Positions 5,360-7,781 of a stretch of DNA of 7,781 nucleotides are shown here, in pieces; the first letter of the stretch is position 1, and each line of letters starts with the position of its first letter. Below the pieces are notes generated by a model. It ran no database searches and was not told the origin of the DNA. It worked only from the letters and a program-made list of their open reading frames with translations. The DNA comes from an uncultured Actinomycetes bacterium (GTDB lineage Bacteria; Actinomycetota; Actinomycetes; Nanopelagicales; Nanopelagicaceae), in contig CAIMXQ010000063.1 in the NCBI GenBank assembly GCA_903845465.1, positions 1 to 7,781 of the forward strand. Reading direction: 5' to 3'. Both the position numbers and the translations under genes were made by a program.

Positions 5360-6169
5360 ATGATTGAAGCTCTCTTCTTAGGAATTGTCCAAGGCCTTAC
5401 TGAATTCTTACCGATTTCATCGAGCGCCCACATTCGCATCGTCGGTGCATTTATGGCTCATGCTAAAGATCCCGGAGCAGCCTTTACTGCAATCACACAA
5501 ATCGGTACAGAGCTTGCTGTACTTATCTACTTCCGCAAAGATATTCTGCAGATTCTTCGTTCGTGGTTTAAGCGCGATGGTTCTCCTGAAGCGCGCCTTG
5601 GAACGCTGATTATTATCGGAACTCTTCCAATCATTGTTCTTGGCTACCTAGGCCAGGATTACATCACCAACAATTTCCGCTCTCTCTGGTTGATTGCATC
5701 CACGTTGATTATCTTCGGTCTGATCCTTGGCTTTGCAGATCGTGTCGGCAAGAAAGAGAAAGATCTCGCAAAGCTCAATGCGCGCGATGGAATTCTTTAC
5801 GGTCTCGCCCAATCACTGGCGCTGATTCCTGGCGTATCCCGATCTGGCGCAACAATCGCGCTGGGTCGCTTCCTCGGTTACAAGCGAGAGGCAGCACTTC
5901 GCTACTCATTCCTCTTAGCCCTACCTGCAGTCTTTGGCAGTGGTTTATACGAACTTAAAAAAGCGATGGGCGATTCGACAGTATCTGTATACACAATGCC
6001 ACAGATAGTTGTAGCAACTGTAACTGCATTCGTTATTGGTTATGCAGTTATAGCTTGGTTAATGAAGTACATCTCAACGAAGAGCTTCACGCCTTTTGTT
6101 ATTTATCGTGTTGCAGTTGGTTCTGCGCTCCTTATTGCACTTGCAACAGGATGGATTAGCGCTCAGTAA
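5360..6169 (+). CDS. uppP: Undecaprenyl-diphosphate phosphatase (UppP/BacA family)
   Basis: Membrane phosphatase converting undecaprenyl diphosphate to undecaprenyl phosphate, regenerating the lipid carrier for peptidoglycan and other wall polymers; overproduction of this family gives bacitracin resistance. The 269 residues compare with 273 in E. coli. The first signature, QGLTEFLPISSSAHI (11-25), holds the (E/Q)xxxE motif (Q11, E15), the serine cluster and H24. The second, PGVSRSGATIA (157-167), holds the essential arginine R161. About eight hydrophobic segments run to the C-terminus, which ends in TGWISAQ. The usual SSSGH is SSSAH here, a variant I associate with Actinobacteria. The ATG at 5360 starts the conserved MIEALFLGIVQG helix; the 20-codon upstream extension lies inside the transporter gene and is rejected. 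The gene starts 7 nt after the transporter stop and its last 14 bp overlap the end of era on the other strand. Confidence 0.96.
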   Translation: MIEALFLGIVQGLTEFLPISSSAHIRIVGAFMAHAKDPGAAFTAITQIGTELAVLIYFRKDILQILRSWFKRDGSPEARLGTLIIIGTLPIIVLGYLGQDYITNNFRSLWLIASTLIIFGLILGFADRVGKKEKDLAKLNARDGILYGLAQSLALIPGVSRSGATIALGRFLGYKREAALRYSFLLALPAVFGSGLYELKKAMGDSTVSVYTMPQIVVATVTAFVIGYAVIAWLMKYISTKSFTPFVIYRVAVGSALLIALATGWISAQ

Positions 6170-7073
6170 ATCCAAGTCTTTCTAGAAGTTTCGGATCTCG
6201 CTGCCACTCTTTTGAAACCTTGACGTGAAGTCCGAGGAAGATACGTGCACCGAGTTCGCGCTCAATATCTTTACGTGCGCGCATACCGATATCTTTCAAA
6301 CGCTCGCCTTGATGACCAAGCAAAATACCTGTCTGTGAGTCACGTTCGACGTGAATAGTTGCGTGGATATCGAAGAATGGACGACTGCCCTTTTCTTCAC
6401 GTTCTGCCATCTCATCAATCGTGACCATGATGGAGTGAGGAAGTTCTTCGCGTGCATCGCGCAGAGCTGCTTCACGGATGAGCTCGCAGATTAGCGTTTC
6501 AATCTTCTGATCACTCTTTACATCGGTTGGATAGAAAGCAGGCCCTACGGGCAAATTGTCCCCGATCAGCTTTTCCAGTAAATCAATCTGGTCGTGAATT
6601 GCTGCTGAGATAGGAACTATTTCATCCCATGTAAATCCCTTTGCAAGGGCAGAAATTCCGAGTAAGCGATTTGCAAGATTCTTCTTCGCGACTAGATCAG
6701 TCTTTGTGACTAGAGCAAACTTCTTCGCACGTGGATACTTTGCAATCTCGGCTGCTAAAAATTCATCACCAGCACCCGAGGTCTCATCTGCAGGCACACA
6801 CATCATCACGATATCGACTGAATCAAGGCTCTCGTTGACGACTGCATTGAGGCGATATCCCAAGAGCGTCTTTGGTTTATGAATTCCGGGAGTATCTACA
6901 AGAACAGCCTGATATTCAGGGTTATTGACGATTCCGCGAATTGCATGGCGCGTTGTGTTGGGATGTGGAGATGTAATCGCAATCTTGCTTCCAACTAGCG
7001 CATTGATAAGAGTTGATTTTCCAGTGTTGGGGCGGCCGACAATAGCGACGAAGCCCGAACGGAAATCACTCAT
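6156..7073 (-). CDS. era: GTPase Era (16S rRNA / 30S subunit assembly factor)
   Basis: Essential GTPase that binds the 3' end of 16S rRNA and helps mature the 30S subunit, acting at ribosomes near the membrane. The 305 residues are the normal length. The GTPase domain shows G1 GRPNTGKST (13-21), G2 around NTTRHAI (39-45), G3 DTPGIHKP (60-67), G4 TKTD (123-126) and G5 SAA (156-158). G4 has threonine where E. coli has NKxD; I believe this is common in Actinobacteria. The C-terminal KH domain follows, with HVERDSQTGILLGHQGERLK (241-260) carrying its GxxG loop, then ARKDIE and the final SKEWQRDPKLLERLGF, all matching Era. The ATG start lies 32 nt after the dprA stop; a purine stretch (GATGAGAG) upstream may be a poor ribosome binding site. 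It is probably co-transcribed with dprA. The stop codon lies within the final codons of convergent uppP, leaving no room for a separate terminator. Confidence 0.97.
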   Translation of the reverse strand: MSDFRSGFVAIVGRPNTGKSTLINALVGSKIAITSPHPNTTRHAIRGIVNNPEYQAVLVDTPGIHKPKTLLGYRLNAVVNESLDSVDIVMMCVPADETSGAGDEFLAAEIAKYPRAKKFALVTKTDLVAKKNLANRLLGISALAKGFTWDEIVPISAAIHDQIDLLEKLIGDNLPVGPAFYPTDVKSDQKIETLICELIREAALRDAREELPHSIMVTIDEMAEREEKGSRPFFDIHATIHVERDSQTGILLGHQGERLKDIGMRARKDIERELGARIFLGLHVKVSKEWQRDPKLLERLGFTER

Positions 7074-7105
7074 ACGTATATTCTCTCATCACATTCGAGA
7101 AGTAC

Positions 7106-7781
7106 CTAAAGCGCTGAAATTAACTCGATTGCATCAGCGACCGATGTCACAAGTTCTGCAGCACGTTCGCCAATGAGGCGGTGACAGCCTTCAGATGATG
7201 GCGAATTAATTGGTCCAGGAATTGCCATCACAGGTCGCATCAGTTCTGCAGCATCTCGTGCTGTTCGCAGTGATCCGCTTCGGAATGCAGCTTCAACGAC
7301 AAGTGTTGCTTGAGAAAGCGCTGCGATAAGTCGATTGCGAGTGAGAAAACGGTGAGGCATTGCCGGAACTCCTGGCATCACTTCAGAGACAATTGCTCCG
7401 TTCTCGCAGATTTCTTCAAAGAGCCTTGTATTACCTGCCGGATATTGCAAATCGATTCCCGATGCAATCACTGCAATGGTGCGACCTTCTGCAACGAGAG
7501 CCCCACGATGTGCAGCAGAATCAATTCCATATGCTCCCCCACTGACGATATCCCATTCGCGATCGACAAAACCTGCAGCAAAATCACCTGCAATACGAGT
7601 TCCATAGGGAGTCGGATTACGAGTTCCGACAATCGCAAGTGAAGGATTTGCAAGAGTCTGTACATTTCCTTTAATGATGAGTCCGATAGGTGGCGATTCG
7701 AGTTCATCCACTCGAAGTGGCCAGTGCTGATCGCCCGGAATGATGAAGGTACCGCCATTTTTCTCAATGGATTGAAATGAA
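7106..7781 (-). CDS. dprA: DNA-protecting protein DprA/Smf (5' end missing)
   Basis: DprA binds incoming single-stranded DNA and loads RecA during natural transformation; it is also kept in many bacteria not known to be competent. The frame is open to the window edge, giving 224 visible residues with the start outside. A GTG at 7709-7711 is not the start, since the 23 codons before it encode the family's conserved entry to the Rossmann fold (TFIIPGDQHWP at residues 11-21). Then follow AIVGTRNPTPYG (49-60), SGGAYGIDSAAHRGAL (80-95), YPAGN (113-117), RNRLIAALSQATLVVEA (148-164), SGSLRTARDA (168-177), AIPGPINSPSSEGCHRLI (186-203). The protein stops about 20 residues later with TAG, so it lacks the C-terminal winged-helix domain found in many DprA proteins. 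era follows 32 nt downstream. dprA and era are not usual partners in model organisms, so the pairing may reflect genome compaction. Confidence 0.95.
   Translation of the reverse strand, partial: SFQSIEKNGGTFIIPGDQHWPLRVDELESPPIGLIIKGNVQTLANPSLAIVGTRNPTPYGTRIAGDFAAGFVDREWDIVSGGAYGIDSAAHRGALVAEGRTIAVIASGIDLQYPAGNTRLFEEICENGAIVSEVMPGVPAMPHRFLTRNRLIAALSQATLVVEAAFRSGSLRTARDAAELMRPVMAIPGPINSPSSEGCHRLIGERAAELVTSVADAIELISAL

Noticed and set aside
6180..6187. TTCTAGAA palindrome near the era 3' end as a terminator
   Set aside because: It is an 8-bp palindrome with no loop, lies inside the era coding region, is AT-rich and has no following T-run.
7106..7711. A complete short DprA starting at the GTG at 7709-7711
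   Set aside because: The frame is open to the window edge and the upstream codons encode the conserved IIPGD-HWP segment, so the gene is partial rather than short.
1..7781. tRNA, rRNA, CRISPR array, transposon, prophage, toxin-antitoxin or defence system
   Set aside because: The window is almost completely filled by eight recognised gene families; no repeat array, transposase or phage motif, or gap large enough to hide such an element was seen.

Overview
The window is a gene-dense stretch of ordinary bacterial chromosome. The protein families point to an actinobacterium with unusually moderate GC: a Mycobacterium-type class II DAHP synthase, an Amycolatopsis-type pyrophosphate phosphofructokinase, a UppP with the actinobacterial-looking 'SSSAHIRI' form of its first motif, and DprA and Era with actinobacterial motif variants. 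Very short or negative intergenic gaps and roughly balanced base composition fit a streamlined aquatic lineage such as the freshwater acI/Nanopelagicales group. That placement is an inference from gene content; no rRNA or other marker is present. I see no tRNA, rRNA, CRISPR array, insertion sequence, phage gene or attachment site.

Layout. (1) Left edge, + strand: the last 18 codons of a possible gene end at 58 and overlap, tail to tail, the end of ogt. (2) Minus-strand unit, 2945 down to 32: pfp (pyrophosphate-dependent phosphofructokinase), then aroG (class II DAHP synthase), then ogt (O6-alkylguanine DNA alkyltransferase). (3) An 87-bp divergent control region, 2946-3032, the only sizeable gap, holding two candidate operators and promoter-like elements. 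(4) Plus-strand unit, 3033 to 6169: xylB (xylulokinase), an EamA-family ten-helix transporter, and uppP (undecaprenyl-diphosphate phosphatase). (5) Minus-strand unit, right edge down to 6156: dprA (5' end outside the window), then era (ribosome-assembly GTPase), whose stop overlaps that of uppP by 14 bp.

How the genes fit together. pfp and xylB are divergently transcribed and both feed central sugar-phosphate metabolism: reversible, PPi-using fructose-6-phosphate phosphorylation on one side, entry of xylulose into the pentose phosphate pathway on the other. aroG draws erythrose-4-phosphate and phosphoenolpyruvate from these routes into aromatic amino-acid synthesis. ogt and dprA handle DNA, uppP recycles the cell-wall lipid carrier, and era matures 30S ribosomes. 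These last look like packed housekeeping genes rather than one pathway.

No previously undescribed system is evident. The points most worth checking are the D104/K124 signature that makes the phosphofructokinase PPi-dependent, a recurring -10-like hexamer 6-7 nt upstream of start codons that lack a Shine-Dalgarno (suggesting leaderless mRNAs), and related or perfect small palindromes in the pfp/xylB control region and at the aroG/ogt junction.
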